From the IMG/VR virus record IMGVR_UViG_3300045135_000696, positions 1-36,194 of that record: 36,194 bases of DNA; one strand, 5' to 3'. The position numbers were made by a program, and so were the translations under genes. Below, in pieces: positions 30,569-36,194 of this stretch. This stretch comes from a virus. Every line of letters starts with the position of its first letter. Positions within the stretch are counted from its first letter, which is position 1. The notes beneath the pieces were generated by a model, which made no database searches, had not been told where the DNA came from, and saw only the letters and a list, made by a program, of their open reading frames with translations.

Positions 30569-30763
30569 ATGAACAAAGCCGCTTTTATCGCCCTCATCGC
30601 CCTCTTCGGCGCAGCCATCGCCACGGATCAGTCATACGTTGACGCGCAGGCCGAGCAGGACCACACCGAGGAAATGGTCTGCATGGGCTACTGGCCCCCG
30701 GAGGTTGCCGAGTTTGAGCTCGACTGCTCCGACTACGGAGGCCGCCATGAGTTTCGCCAATGA
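30569..30763 (+). CDS. Small exported protein with signal peptide (64 aa)
   Basis: Starts MNKAAFIALIALFGAAIATD, a clear signal peptide or N-terminal membrane anchor. After AxA come DAQAEQDHTEEMVCMGYWPP and a short acidic tail with a second Cys (LDCSDYGG). Similar small phage secreted proteins with DAQAEQDHYxxMVC are familiar in siphovirus genomes, function unknown. AAGGAGG lies about 10 bases upstream. The 98 bases before it hold a 6-bp hairpin CCGTTT / AAACGG (30476-30495) without a T-run, and no convincing promoter. Confidence 0.75.
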   Translation: MNKAAFIALIALFGAAIATDQSYVDAQAEQDHTEEMVCMGYWPPEVAEFELDCSDYGGRHEFRQ

Positions 30764-30999
30764 GCTCCTCCAAGCGCTCGCCCGTGGTCATCATCTCCAA
30801 TTCGAGGAGCCGCCCCGCTCAGCGCGTAAATCCGCGCCGGCCCACCTATTACCAAGAAACGCAGCTCGGCCGGAAGGCGCGGCTGATGAACCGCTGGCGA
30901 GACACCTGTCCCTTCGGGATGGCGGAGATCGGCCGCCGCATGGCGTGGCTGGCGGGATGGGAGGACGCGCACCATGAGCTCGGCTTTGAGCGTGTCTGA
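30760..30999 (+). CDS. Small basic protein, RMF-like C-terminus (79 aa)
   Basis: ATG overlaps the upstream stop (ATGA), which decides the frame over a rival start at 30747. The N-terminus is basic (MSSSKRSPVVIISNSRSRPA). The C-terminal MNRWRDTCPFGMAEIGRRMA, WLAGWEDAHHEL has the CPxxxxxxGRxxAWLAGWxDA pattern seen in ribosome modulation factor-like small phage proteins. If correct it might bind ribosomes; the similarity is only in this short segment. Confidence 0.55.
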   Translation: MSSSKRSPVVIISNSRSRPAQRVNPRRPTYYQETQLGRKARLMNRWRDTCPFGMAEIGRRMAWLAGWEDAHHELGFERV

Positions 31000-31174
31000 T
31001 GTTGACGCCATCATTGATAGAATGACGGAGGAGGAGCTCATCGACTTCATGGGTCCGCAATTCTGGATCAGCTTGGTGCACAAGCATTTGAGCGATGAGG
31101 TATGGGTGCCGGACGTGAGGAGGGAAGTCCGTGATCATCTCTTGGACGTGCAAGTGGGTCGGCTGCGGTCATAA
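30974..31174 (+). CDS. Uncharacterised 66-aa acidic helical protein
   Basis: ATG with GGAGG nine bases upstream, overlapping the previous gene by 26 bases. Acidic amphipathic helices (VSDVDAIIDRMTEEELIDFM; LVHKHLSDEVWVPDVRREVR). No family recognised. Small early proteins at the promoter-distal end of phage early operons often act on host targets; here this is only a possibility. Confidence 0.6.
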   Translation: MSSALSVSDVDAIIDRMTEEELIDFMGPQFWISLVHKHLSDEVWVPDVRREVRDHLLDVQVGRLRS

Positions 31175-31313
31175 GCAGACAACCGACACCGACTTTTTCG
31201 GGCCTAACGTGGCCCACTGCTTCAAGTGCAAGCGAGCCACGCGGCTCATGGTAGCGAAGCGGGCCGATGGCAAGGGTGTCGCCATCGAGTCCCGTCCGCT
31301 GCCGGAGGATTAG
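31131..31313 (+). CDS. Small zinc-ribbon protein (60 aa)
   Basis: GTG start, GGAGG seven bases upstream, overlapping the previous gene by 44 bases. Contains TCKWVGCGHKQ and HCFKCKRATRL: four cysteines (7, 12, 30, 33) in a CX4C-X17-CX2C zinc-ribbon spacing, with CGH also available. Likely a zinc-stabilised nucleic-acid or protein binder. Last gene of the rightward operon; its TAG overlaps the stop of the convergent gene. Confidence 0.7.
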   Translation: MIISWTCKWVGCGHKQTTDTDFFGPNVAHCFKCKRATRLMVAKRADGKGVAIESRPLPED

Positions 31314-31447
31314 CCCAGCCGATCCATCAGGGTCAGCGCCACCCAAATAAACGGCGCAGCAAGGCCCAGTGCCGGCAGTAGGATCAGGGCCGCGATTAAC
31401 GCGCACACCACCACGGCCCAGCCTGCCAGTTTCTCATGCGTCTCCAT
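31310..31447 (-). CDS. Small membrane protein (45 aa)
   Basis: Starts METHEKLAGWAVVVCALIAA and continues LILLPALGLAAPFIWVALTL, then a short MDRLG end: one long or two close transmembrane segments. GGAGG lies four bases before the ATG. Last gene of the leftward late transcript; its stop overlaps the stop of the rightward operon. It could be a holin-like or membrane-acting accessory protein, but there is no family evidence. Confidence 0.6.
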   Translation of the reverse strand: METHEKLAGWAVVVCALIAALILLPALGLAAPFIWVALTLMDRLG

Positions 31448-31613
31448 CTTCCCTCCTCGGCACGGCCGCCAGCCTTGGCGAGTCATCAAGGATCATGCGC
31501 AGAGCCTTGCGAGCTCGCGCCAGCAGCGCAGGATCGTCCGTCACCACCGTGATCGTCACTGAAGCCCAGTGGTCGTCGGTTTCGGTGTCCTCCTCCCACT
31601 CGATGCGGTTCAC
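31434..31613 (-). CDS. Uncharacterised 59-aa acidic protein
   Basis: GTG start overlapping the upstream stop (GTGA). Sequence MNRIEWEEDTETDDHWASVT, ITVVTDDPALLARARKALRM, then ILDDSP and a basic end. A strand-helix unit of the kind found in small ferredoxin-like folds. It overlaps the next gene's start by 14 bases and contains its ribosome site. No family recognised. Confidence 0.55.
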   Translation of the reverse strand: MNRIEWEEDTETDDHWASVTITVVTDDPALLARARKALRMILDDSPRLAAVPRREDGDA

Positions 31614-31849
31614 GAGTGCGCTGCCTTATAGCGATCCCGAGGCCGGTAGGCGCGCCCCACGATGCTGTTGAGTGCTCGGTTGAGGTCGGCGTCCGTCTTG
31701 ATGTCGAACACGTCCCCGACGCCTTCTGCGATGATCCGGTGCGCGTGAGGCCCATGGCCCGGCATATGGAAGATTTGCGCCCCCTGCCGCTCGGCCACGC
31801 GCTTGAGGCTGTCCTTGATGGTCGGGGCGTAGGTGTTATTGGTGATCAT
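31610..31849 (-). CDS. Uncharacterised 79-aa protein
   Basis: ATG 31849 overlaps the phosphoesterase stop (ATGA) and has GAGAGGA six bases upstream. Sequence MITNNTYAPTIKDSLKRVAE, RQGAQIFHMPGHGPHAHRII, then FDIKTDADLNRALNSIVGRA. The His/Gly-rich patch (HMPGHGPHAHR) could bind metal. No known family. Coupled to the metallophosphoesterase. Confidence 0.6.
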   Translation of the reverse strand: MITNNTYAPTIKDSLKRVAERQGAQIFHMPGHGPHAHRIIAEGVGDVFDIKTDADLNRALNSIVGRAYRPRDRYKAAHS

Positions 31850-33039
31850 GCTGCGTCCTCTCCAATCATTTCCGGGGTGATGATGACACGGCCGCACTCG
31901 CCGTGCTTCTTGTGATAGGTGATGACCTGCGCTTCGCGGCCGGACATATAGCCTCCCCTCGATGCGTAGGCGTCCGAGGCCGCGAGCGTCCGATGCTGCG
32001 TGATCACCATGAGGTTGCCCTCGACTTCATGGCGGTGATGGAAGTGCCCCATGTGGGCGAAGCTGTGCCGCGTCCGCCCGAACACCTCTCGAAACTTGGC
32101 CACAAAAACATCGTCGATGGCCGTGATCTTGCGTTTGTGGCCATGGTGGAAAAACAGACTCGTGTCGCCCCACTCGAAGCAATAGTAGGGGTCCGGCGAC
32201 TGGTCCACCGTGACGCGGGGCTCGTCCTCATAAAGCGCCGCCAGCCATTCGCGCATCCAAATCGAGCTCACGGGGTTGTGGTTGCCCTCAGCCTCGATGA
32301 GGTGCACCCATGGGTACTTATCCAGCATCATCTGCATGATCTGGCGCCGCACTCGTATCCAGAGCCGGACGATGCGGGAGAAGCGCGTGTCGGCATCGAG
32401 GAGGTGCTTAGAAGCCGGCGTCAGCGGGTCCATGCCGTCGAAATGCAGGTCGTCGCCGAGGAAGCAGAGGATCGCCCCAGCCGCTTTGGGCGCCTGCTCA
32501 ATGGCTCGCTCAAACCAGCCCACCAGCAAGCGCTCGGCAATGGCGGTGTCCCAATCGTCGCCCCGCGTCTCCTCGCCCCATGCCAGCATCCCAAAGTGGA
32601 AGTCGGTGATGACGTGGAGATTGACGAGCTCGGGATCGGTCGGCTTCGGCTTCGACTTGTTCCGAGGCTCGCGGGGTATCTCCTCCTTGCACGCCTCGAT
32701 GAAGTCGAGGGCGATCTGGCGGAGCGCCTCCTGATCGGTGGCGGTCTTGACCCATTGCAGCTTGGGCTGCCCGTCGTCGCCGTAGAGCGTCGACACGCCC
32801 TTGACGGCGAAGGGGGTGGTGGTGGGGTGCCTCATGTCCGCCTCGGGCGCGTAGCCCATCTTGGCGGCTCTCAGGCGTACACGCTCGACGGCCTGCCGGC
32901 CGTTGTTCCGATGCTCGCCAAGGGCCTTCGCTGCCGCGTGCATCGAGCCATGCTCCAGCACGGCGCTGATCCATTTGCGCTCGGTGGAGCTCACGGCGTA
33001 ACTGAGGAGCTCGGGGTCGACCTTCATGGGTGCAGACAT
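31846..33039 (-). CDS. Calcineurin-like metallophosphoesterase with N-terminal HTH (397 aa)
   Basis: Two parts. Residues about 15-65 (STERKWISAVLEHGSMHAAA, KALGEHRNNGRQAVERVRLR) look like a helix-turn-helix. From about 135 there is a calcineurin-like phosphoesterase with its metal motifs: DFHFG (146-150), GDD (195-197), GNHN (252-255), FFHHGH (296-301) and GHFHH (331-335). Such phage enzymes may cleave phosphodiesters in nucleotides or DNA; the substrate is unknown. I choose ATG 33039 (TAATG with upstream stop, GAGGTG eight bases before). Odd place: inside the lysis/late operon, between the spanin-like genes and small proteins. Confidence 0.85.
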   Translation of the reverse strand: MSAPMKVDPELLSYAVSSTERKWISAVLEHGSMHAAAKALGEHRNNGRQAVERVRLRAAKMGYAPEADMRHPTTTPFAVKGVSTLYGDDGQPKLQWVKTATDQEALRQIALDFIEACKEEIPREPRNKSKPKPTDPELVNLHVITDFHFGMLAWGEETRGDDWDTAIAERLLVGWFERAIEQAPKAAGAILCFLGDDLHFDGMDPLTPASKHLLDADTRFSRIVRLWIRVRRQIMQMMLDKYPWVHLIEAEGNHNPVSSIWMREWLAALYEDEPRVTVDQSPDPYYCFEWGDTSLFFHHGHKRKITAIDDVFVAKFREVFGRTRHSFAHMGHFHHRHEVEGNLMVITQHRTLAASDAYASRGGYMSGREAQVITYHKKHGECGRVIITPEMIGEDAA

Positions 33040-33254
33040 TAGCAATGCACCTCGATGCCACACATGGCCTCAAAGGCGGCGTTGTGGCCGATGATCTGCT
33101 TGATGGTATCTTCGGTGTCGAGCCTGCTTGCGCAGATTGGCTCGAACACGGTGCAAGCGGGATCAGTCCCTAAGGGAGCGCTCGCGCACCCCGTCAGGAT
33201 CGTCACCGCCGTCAGTATTGCGGCTTGCTTCGCGATTTGCTTTGCGACGCGCAT
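33039..33254 (-). CDS. Rz1-like outer-membrane lipoprotein, o-spanin candidate (71 aa)
   Basis: N-terminal signal sequence with lipobox ILTGC (Cys23), so a lipoprotein. The mature part PACTVFEPICASRLDTEDTI, KQIIGHNAAFEAMCG fits the phage Rz1-like group with CxxFxPI...DT..TI..HN.....C. The o-spanin anchors in the outer membrane and, with an inner-membrane partner, fuses the envelopes at lysis. It overlaps the upstream membrane gene by 92 bases in another frame, reminiscent of Rz/Rz1 nesting. Confidence 0.7.
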   Translation of the reverse strand: MRVAKQIAKQAAILTAVTILTGCASAPLGTDPACTVFEPICASRLDTEDTIKQIIGHNAAFEAMCGIEVHC

Positions 33255-33390
33255 GGATTCCCCTCCTCACGCTTTCAGCCATCTCCCTCAAGCTGTCCGA
33301 CTCCACCTCGGCTCGGCCGTGCCTGCTGCCCATAATGTAGGCATAAAGGCACGCACCGAGCACTGAGGTGATGAGGATTGCCTCAAGCAT
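33163..33390 (-). CDS. Single-TM protein, i-spanin candidate (75 aa)
   Basis: N-terminal transmembrane segment ([20 protein letters not shown]) followed by a charged helix ([34 protein letters not shown]). This N-in, periplasmic-helix layout and the out-of-frame overlap with a lipoprotein gene suggest an Rz-like inner membrane spanin, though at 75 residues it is short. Its ATG overlaps the stop of the upstream holin-like gene by 8 bases; no strong ribosome site is visible, so it may be coupled. Confidence 0.55.
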   Translation of the reverse strand: MLEAILITSVLGACLYAYIMGSRHGRAEVESDSLREMAESVRRGIHARRKANREASRNTDGGDDPDGVRERSLRD

Positions 33391-33577
33391 CGTCGGCGTT
33401 CTTGTTCTTGCCTACGTTGCCGGCGAGCACGTTGAGCACGCGCAGGACCATTGCCACCACCTTGTCATCGGATTGGGTCGGGGTCAGCGCGGTGATGGCC
33501 GTGGCGGCCGTGACAAGGCCCGTGATGGCCGTGAGCCATGCGGGTGCAGCGTCGAGCAGGCTGAAGATTGCGTCCAT
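33383..33577 (-). CDS. Holin-like membrane protein (64 aa)
   Basis: Start chosen at 33577 (GGAGG seven bases upstream). One hydrophobic segment ([20 protein letters not shown]) then [20 protein letters not shown] and AGN. The motif TPTxxDDKVVxxxLxxLN is frequent in small phage membrane proteins near lysis genes, often annotated as holin-like. It would make holes in the inner membrane or act as antiholin. It follows the lysin gene directly. Confidence 0.6.
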   Translation of the reverse strand: MDAIFSLLDAAPAWLTAITGLVTAATAITALTPTQSDDKVVAMVLRVLNVLAGNVGKNKNADDA

Positions 33578-33588
33578 GAGAGTGCCTC

Positions 33589-34035
33589 CTAGGGCCATTG
33601 GTAGGTGGGCCAAAGGATCGTGAGGGCCCATTCGTCATGCTGAGAGAGGACGGCCATGAGCTCATCGAACGCCTTGCGCGAGCTCACGATGCCGGGCTTG
33701 CTATTCACCACCATGTAATCGGTGCCGACGAGGATGCAGCCCTCGCTGTGCTCGATCCAATTGCCGGGGTGAAAAAGAATATGGGATCGGTTGGGAACGT
33801 CGCACACCTCCCAAGCCGCTTGATACTGCTCCTGCGTCAGGCGCGAGATCAGCGGCGAGGGCCGCTTCTTGAGCTCATAGCGCCCGGAGGGGATACAGCT
33901 GACATTGCGGGCATTGCCCTCCCACGGCCGCTCCAGCGTCTTGCAGGACCATTCGCCAATCGTAAGGGTGCCGAACACGCCCCACGGCGAGTTGCCCATG
34001 CGGCGGAGGATTGCTTGATTATGCGTCGCCATCAT
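33589..34035 (-). CDS. DUF5675 family protein, putative lysis enzyme (148 aa)
   Basis: Matches DUF5675: [20 protein letters not shown], then [15 protein letters not shown] and [20 protein letters not shown]. HxGNxxxxSxGC is the family hallmark and recalls the His/Cys motif of L,D-transpeptidase-like enzymes. It lies between small membrane protein genes, precisely where an endolysin is expected, and no other peptidoglycan hydrolase gene exists in the window, so it is my endolysin candidate. Activity is not proven. ATG 34035 has AAGG six bases upstream. Confidence 0.7.
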   Translation of the reverse strand: MMATHNQAILRRMGNSPWGVFGTLTIGEWSCKTLERPWEGNARNVSCIPSGRYELKKRPSPLISRLTQEQYQAAWEVCDVPNRSHILFHPGNWIEHSEGCILVGTDYMVVNSKPGIVSSRKAFDELMAVLSQHDEWALTILWPTYQWP

Positions 34036-34210
34036 CAAGCGCCTTGGTGCGCTTCAAGTAGAAGCGGAGGGCGGCAAGACCGGAGCAGATACCGATGAGG
34101 GCGGCGACCAGCTGGAGCCATTCGGTGATGAGGGGAAGGTTGGCCGTGATGGCACTGACGACGGAAGTGGCAGCGAGCGCGTCGGCTGCTTTGTGTGCTT
34201 GATCTTGCAT
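34019..34210 (-). CDS. Small membrane protein, holin candidate (63 aa)
   Basis: ATG 34210 (GGAG six bases upstream; a GTG 12 bases before is less likely). Hydrophobic segment(s) VVSAITANLPLITEWLQLVA, ALIGICSGLAALRFYL, then a basic-acidic tail [11 protein letters not shown]. This is the general plan of small class II/III holins or phage membrane proteins in lysis cassettes. It overlaps the lysin start by 17 bases. Confidence 0.6.
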   Translation of the reverse strand: MQDQAHKAADALAATSVVSAITANLPLITEWLQLVAALIGICSGLAALRFYLKRTKALDDGDA

Positions 34211-34244
34211 GGCCCGCTCCACTTCCGTGTGCCCTCCGATTATA

Positions 34245-34436
34245 TCAATCGTCAGCTGGCGGGGCTAATGATTCCGCCAGCGTGTTCTGCCGCACCTCGG
34301 CCGCCACGCGCAGGTTTTCATGCTCCTCCGCCAGCGCATTCATGCGCTCCCGGATGCGCAGGATCGCGGCCACGTTGGCCTTCTGCTCGGGGGTCAGGTC
34401 GTCCTCTTTGTATTCAACACCGTCAACCGTGATCAT
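34245..34436 (-). CDS. DUF6447-like small coiled-coil protein (63 aa)
   Basis: MITVDGVEYKEDDLTPEQKA at the N-terminus (short beta hairpin), then a coiled coil (ILRIRERMNALAEEHENLRV). This layout MITxDGxEYxxDxLxxE matches the small DUF6447-type proteins seen in marine phages. Function unknown. It overlaps the upstream gene's stop (ATGA). Confidence 0.65.
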   Translation of the reverse strand: MITVDGVEYKEDDLTPEQKANVAAILRIRERMNALAEEHENLRVAAEVRQNTLAESLAPPADD

Positions 34437-34585
34437 TTATCTCTCCCGTTCCACAATTCAAAAAGCACGCGGACCTTTTCCTTGAGCGTCTCAACGTCCG
34501 CGTGCTGCTTGGCCAGCACAATCACCAAGCCGATAAAGCCCACAAATATGGGCCAGATTGCGGAGATGGCGTCGAGCACGTCCAT
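34433..34585 (-). CDS. Small single-TM protein (50 aa)
   Basis: MDVLDAISAIWPIFVGFIGL, VIVLAKQHADVETLKEKVRV, ending ELWNGRDK: one transmembrane segment followed by a short amphipathic helix. AAGGAG lies six bases before the ATG. Coupled to the next gene by ATGA. Shape is like small holin/spanin-type proteins; the role is inferred from position in the lysis cluster. Confidence 0.65.
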   Translation of the reverse strand: MDVLDAISAIWPIFVGFIGLVIVLAKQHADVETLKEKVRVLFELWNGRDK

Positions 34586-34618
34586 TCATCACTCCTTGCC
34601 TCTCCGCTGGTTAGTTTA

Positions 34619-34918
34619 TCACCAAGGCGTCCCGGTGGCCGTGATGGGGTTTTGGTCGGCTTCGATGCGTGCCGCCAGCGCCGCCTCCGTCGCGTCCTTG
34701 TCCACGCTCTCCCACACCCAAGCGAGTACGTCAGCCTCGGTGAGATCGTCATAAGCCACGAAGTCCTCGGACTCAGGGTCGTAGGTGAAGCCAGCGGTGC
34801 CGTAGGAGGAAGCGCTGTAGTCGCCGTCAGAGGCCGTGCAACGCCAATGGGCCACCGTAATACCCCCATCCGCCAGCGCGTGTTCAGTGGTCGGAATGGA
34901 CCAGACAAAGTTAGCCAT
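34619..34918 (-). CDS. DUF7936-like protein (99 aa)
   Basis: Complete copy of the gene cut at the left window edge. MANFVWSIPTTEHALADGGI, TVAHWRCTASDGDYSASSYG, then YDPESEDFVAYDDLTEADVL and AWVWESVDKDATEAALAARI. The pattern V-H-W-x-x-T-A-x-D-G-x-Y-x-A-x-x-Y-G followed by LTEADVLAWVW is typical of a small-protein family common in marine phages near tail fibres (DUF7936 type). Function unknown; possibly virion associated. It overlaps the upstream gene by 8 bases. Confidence 0.75.
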   Translation of the reverse strand: MANFVWSIPTTEHALADGGITVAHWRCTASDGDYSASSYGTAGFTYDPESEDFVAYDDLTEADVLAWVWESVDKDATEAALAARIEADQNPITATGTPW

Positions 34919-34991
34919 TGGCTTGTGCCTCCATGTGAGCCTTATAGGCGTCGATCACTTCTTGGGTGTGAACTGCGGAACACACCGCCTG
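34868..34991. repeat. Right copy of the 124-bp exact direct repeat
   Basis: Identical to 1-124. To the left of this copy the sequence runs on into the rest of the DUF7936-like gene, whereas the other copy ends at the window edge. To the right the two copies differ by many substitutions. The pattern fits a fork between two alleles in a circular genome. Confidence 0.95.
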
Positions 34992-35162
34992 TACTTTAGG
35001 GTCTTCGGCGCTGTAGTCGTCACCGGGGGCCACAACGTGGCGGTGATAGCTTTGGGAAATGACGTTGCCGTCCTCCACGATCCGCGTGGCCGTGCGCACT
35101 TGAACGTGGCCGCTTTCGGTCACCTCGATTTTGTCCACTACTGCTTCTTTCGTTAAAGCCAT
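34911..35162 (-). CDS. Small fibre-adjacent protein, allele B (83 aa)
   Basis: Counterpart of the 84-residue gene at 44-298. Same start MALT, but KEAVVDKIEVTESGHVQVRT, RIVEDGNVISQSYHRHVV replace the other version; from APGDDYSAED on the two are the same except A to P before KVQAV. The start has a good ribosome site (AAGGAG). One version goes with fibre allele A, this with allele B. This co-variation suggests a contact with the fibre tip or its folding. Confidence 0.75.
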   Translation of the reverse strand: MALTKEAVVDKIEVTESGHVQVRTATRIVEDGNVISQSYHRHVVAPGDDYSAEDPKVQAVCSAVHTQEVIDAYKAHMEAQANG

Positions 35163-35181
35163 TGTGTTTCTCCTTGGTCCG

Positions 35182-35201
35182 CCTCAAGAGTCCACTTGAG
35201 G
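35182..35201 (-). other. Second copy of the fibre/downstream-gene hairpin
   Basis: Same inverted repeat CCTCAAG / CTTGAGG and flanks (TTGGTCCG before, TAATTAGG after) as at 318-337, between the fibre allele B stop and the small gene. Conservation here, where neighbouring coding sequence differs, suggests selection or use as a recombination joint. Confidence 0.6.
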
Positions 35202-35212
35202 TAATTAGGCGC

Positions 35213-36194
35213 TTAATCTGTAAAATAAAATCCATGGATGTGCATTGCCGCATTAATATTGCTTGCTTCTGTTCCCAGAAAATCAGAACCATCACTTTGC
35301 TCATAAAATCTAATTTCTGTAACGTTTGCCGCAATGTGTAATGAAACATTTAAATCTGTTTTGAATCCTGCTTGATAATTTAATATTGCTCCGCCTTCTT
35401 TAGTAGTTGCGCTAGAAGTAAACGGAAGCGAGCCTATCTTAAAATGAGTGTTGCTTGCTACTGCTCCACTAAGCTGAAAACGCAATGTGACATAAACTAC
35501 ATTTCCTATTTTCCGGTAGTGGCCTGTAGTGTTGTTGTATCCCACACTTGTTGCCCCTGATGTAAGCGTAGGCGTAAACGCCCCTTCTTCGTAGTCGTCT
35601 AAATGATTCGCCGCCCCAGTGCCGCCGAGGTAGACGCCGCCGGAGAGGTAGAGGTCTTTGTAACGTGCAGAAGCTGCACCTATGTCAATAGCGGCGTCTC
35701 GGCCTAAGCTAGTTGTGGTATCAAAAGGAATATAGGCACTAGCATTATCGTCAAATCGTAAACCTACGTCTGTAGTGCCAATGAGCAAATCCCCGGAGCG
35801 TGAAGAAATACTCCCGACCGTGGTGCCGTCTTTGCGGATGCCGATAATTTCACCATCTGTCGTAAGCCGGTTAAATATTGCTGCACGATTAGATGTCGTG
35901 ACAAACGATGCTTCCCCGGTCTCCCTAATTACAGCCCCTTCGGTAGTATTGTCGTTAGCAGTCTTCCCCACCAGCAAGTTGCCGCTAGTATCAAGGCGCA
36001 TATATTCAGAGCCGTTACGCTTCCAAATATGGTTATTTACTCCAGCACCGGCAGGGGCATAAACGACATCGTTGTTTGAATCAAACGTAAGGATATCGCG
36101 GCTTGTTCCGCCACTATCTTCAAATTTTAAATCACTGCCGTTTGATAGATATATATCGCCGGAGAGGTAGAGGTCTTTGAAGCGCCAACTAGAC
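35213..36194 (-). CDS. Tail fibre, allele B, C-terminal part (runs off right end)
   Basis: Open frame continuing past base 36194; the first visible codons read SSWRFKDLYLSGDIYLSNGS, so an ATG at 36001 is internal. About 327 residues are visible. Modules: YLSGDIYL, SGNLLVGK, FNRLTTDGEIIGIRKDGTTV (shared with allele A), RYKDLYLSGGVYLGGTGAAN and DDYEEGAFTPT. After that the tip (SVGYNNTTGHYRKIGNVVYV, TLRFQLSG) is unrelated to allele A except for the Y-x-K-x-G strand. AT-rich, with a 3' end identical in layout to allele A. It is an alternative receptor-binding version or a paralogue. Confidence 0.8.
   Translation of the reverse strand, partial: SSWRFKDLYLSGDIYLSNGSDLKFEDSGGTSRDILTFDSNNDVVYAPAGAGVNNHIWKRNGSEYMRLDTSGNLLVGKTANDNTTEGAVIRETGEASFVTTSNRAAIFNRLTTDGEIIGIRKDGTTVGSISSRSGDLLIGTTDVGLRFDDNASAYIPFDTTTSLGRDAAIDIGAASARYKDLYLSGGVYLGGTGAANHLDDYEEGAFTPTLTSGATSVGYNNTTGHYRKIGNVVYVTLRFQLSGAVASNTHFKIGSLPFTSSATTKEGGAILNYQAGFKTDLNVSLHIAANVTEIRFYEQSDGSDFLGTEASNINAAMHIHGFYFTD

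Noticed and set aside
30747-30977. Alternative frame starting at 30747 with GGAGG five bases upstream
   Set aside because: The ribosome site is better than for 30760, but the product is a Pro/Arg/Ala-rich shadow, while the 30760 frame has a recognisable C-terminal motif and an ATGA overlap. Not fully excluded.

Overview
The window is essentially one complete genome of a small tailed phage (siphovirus) with a lambda-type late region, plus about 1.2 kb of extra sequence at the right end. No host gene, tRNA, rRNA, insertion sequence, CRISPR array, integrase or CI-type repressor was recognised. The high GC content, the dense ATGA/TGATG stop-start overlaps, the fibre proteins rich in GIGTxxP motifs and the small DUF7936-like and fibre-adjacent proteins suggest a phage of a high-GC, probably marine, proteobacterium. 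An alphaproteobacterial host is a guess, not shown.

Layout. (1) 1-20945, leftward: late structural operon, read from right to left in lambda order. It holds a gpZ-like protein (misplaced upstream), terminase small and large subunits, a gpW-like connector, portal, a fused prohead protease and HK97-fold major capsid, two small head genes, tail terminator, tail tube, the G/GT tail chaperone with a -1 frameshift site, tape measure, gpM/L/K-position genes, the giant tip protein J, a fibre assembly protein, the tail fibre and a small fibre-adjacent protein. (2) 21231-23803, leftward: early operon of a P22-Cro-like repressor, a primase-polymerase/helicase and a 104-residue protein. A dense GGAAC/GTTCC repeat array lies after the helicase gene and two terminator hairpins close the operon. 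(3) 23919-31313, rightward: a long early operon diverging from cro. It carries a Sak4-like AAA ATPase, DUF3310, a DUF669 SSB-like protein, a Cas4-like nuclease, an SF2 helicase, a VRR-NUC nuclease, a C5-cytosine methyltransferase with a second long ORF overprinted on it, and small zinc-binding or exported proteins. (4) 31310-34918, leftward: lysis and accessory genes (metallophosphoesterase, spanin-like pair, small membrane proteins, a DUF5675 putative lysin, a DUF7936-like protein).

Topology. Bases 1-124 are identical to 34868-34991 and then the two copies diverge. Base 1 falls inside the DUF7936-like gene that is complete at 34619-34918. The simplest reading is a circular or circularly permuted genome of about 34,867 bp. 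In that reading the right-hand 1.2 kb (34992-36194) is an alternative allele of the fibre tip and its small neighbour, attached at an assembly fork. Region 4 then continues region 1 as one leftward late operon.

How it fits together. Divergent, overlapping promoters around 23835-23870 would be controlled by Cro. The left early operon starts replication with a PrimPol-helicase, the right early operon supplies recombination, nucleases and DNA methylation, and the late operon builds a short-tailed siphovirion and lyses the cell. The points most worth following are the overprinted methyltransferase locus, the internal Shine-Dalgarno starts in the protease-capsid fusion, the two fibre-tip alleles, the repeat array beside the helicase and the strong enrichment of the palindrome GAGCTC.
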